29,037 nucleotides of DNA, from the NCBI GenBank assembly GCA_000512085.1, contig ASPP01001515.1:1-29037 (forward strand). The letters run 5' to 3'. Origin of the DNA: Reticulomyxa filosa. Lineage: Eukaryota; Foraminifera; Reticulomyxidae. Below the pieces are notes generated by a model. The model made no database searches, was not told the DNA's origin, and saw only the letters and a list, made by a program, of their open reading frames with translations. Position numbers and translations under genes: made by a program. The first letter of the stretch is position 1. Every line of letters starts with the position of its first letter. Shown here in pieces: positions 28,829-29,037 of the stretch.

Positions 28829-29037
28829 TTCTCACAAGTCCCACACTGTTTTCAGTGTAATTGTTTTAAAGTAATAATATATTTAGCATTTGTTCAGCAT
28901 TGTCGAATCATTAGTATTATCTTTTTTCAGGAATTTTATTTCGTAACTTTAATTTGAAAAAATTTGCCATTTTTAAAATTACTTGCTGACACTAAGCTTT
29001 AATTATTGGATCTTATTATAATGCAGGCACATCAACG
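28829..29037. other. Window end, AT-rich, no gene seen
   Basis: Low-complexity AT-rich DNA after the inverted repeat. The + strand ORF at 28721-28957 is Phe/Leu/Ile-rich and overlaps the repeat element, so I do not call it. Confidence 0.4.

Noticed and set aside
28721-28957. Hydrophobic + strand ORF
   Set aside because: Overlaps the inverted repeat and is explained by T-rich sequence.
1-29037. CRISPR arrays, bacterial operons, tRNA or rRNA genes
   Set aside because: No spaced direct repeats, Shine-Dalgarno-linked gene clusters or tRNA B-box/cloverleaf patterns were seen by eye.

Overview
The window looks like nuclear DNA of an AT-rich, intron-dense protist. Genes are broken into many short exons by 41-215 nt GT-AG introns, and the introns are full of T runs and alternating TATACATATG-type palindromes. 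Coding regions carry eukaryote-only families: a kinesin motor, SAM-domain and TPR proteins, tandem RRMs, a tail-anchored coiled-coil protein and a double-CDGSH protein. These introns, together with several orphan polytopic membrane proteins, resemble the foraminiferan Reticulomyxa filosa. That assignment is from memory of its genome style and is an inference. All exon models were built by hand from open frames, GT/AG sites and matching phases.

Layout. 1-1420: decayed retroelement (RNase H-like remnant) and an unassigned ORF. 2355-3378 (-): multi-pass membrane protein. 3866-3946: a repeat also present near 28.7 kb. 4045-4580 (-): broken Tc1/mariner transposase. 4902-6509 (-): membrane protein. 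6710-7646 (-): class I methyltransferase. 8456-8790 (+): possible small gene, antisense to the end of a double-SAM-domain gene (8687-10019, -). 10049-12194 (-): TPR protein. 12759-15874 (+): 14-exon kinesin. 16678-17962 (+): membrane protein related to the one at 2.4 kb. 18294-18699 (+): three-exon metallothionein-like protein with a transmembrane anchor. 19484-22331 (+): polytopic protein of about 837 residues. 22572-23402 (+): LRRC61-like LRR protein. 23500-24320 (-): tail-anchored coiled-coil protein. 25521-25978 (-): CISD3-like double CDGSH protein. 26465-27933 (-): two-RRM protein. 28381-28828: inverted-repeat element.

The genes do not form a pathway; this is an ordinary eukaryotic mixture with a bias to membrane proteins. 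The most notable items are: (i) the membrane-anchored metallothionein-like gene, visible only after splicing three tiny exons; (ii) the palindromic signature shared by at least nine inferred introns; (iii) a repeat pair with exactly conserved internal spacing, one copy inside an inverted-repeat element; (iv) a CDGSH domain with unusual ligand spacing; and (v) five or six apparent one-base frame breaks, mostly at homopolymers, which look more like sequencing error than biology.
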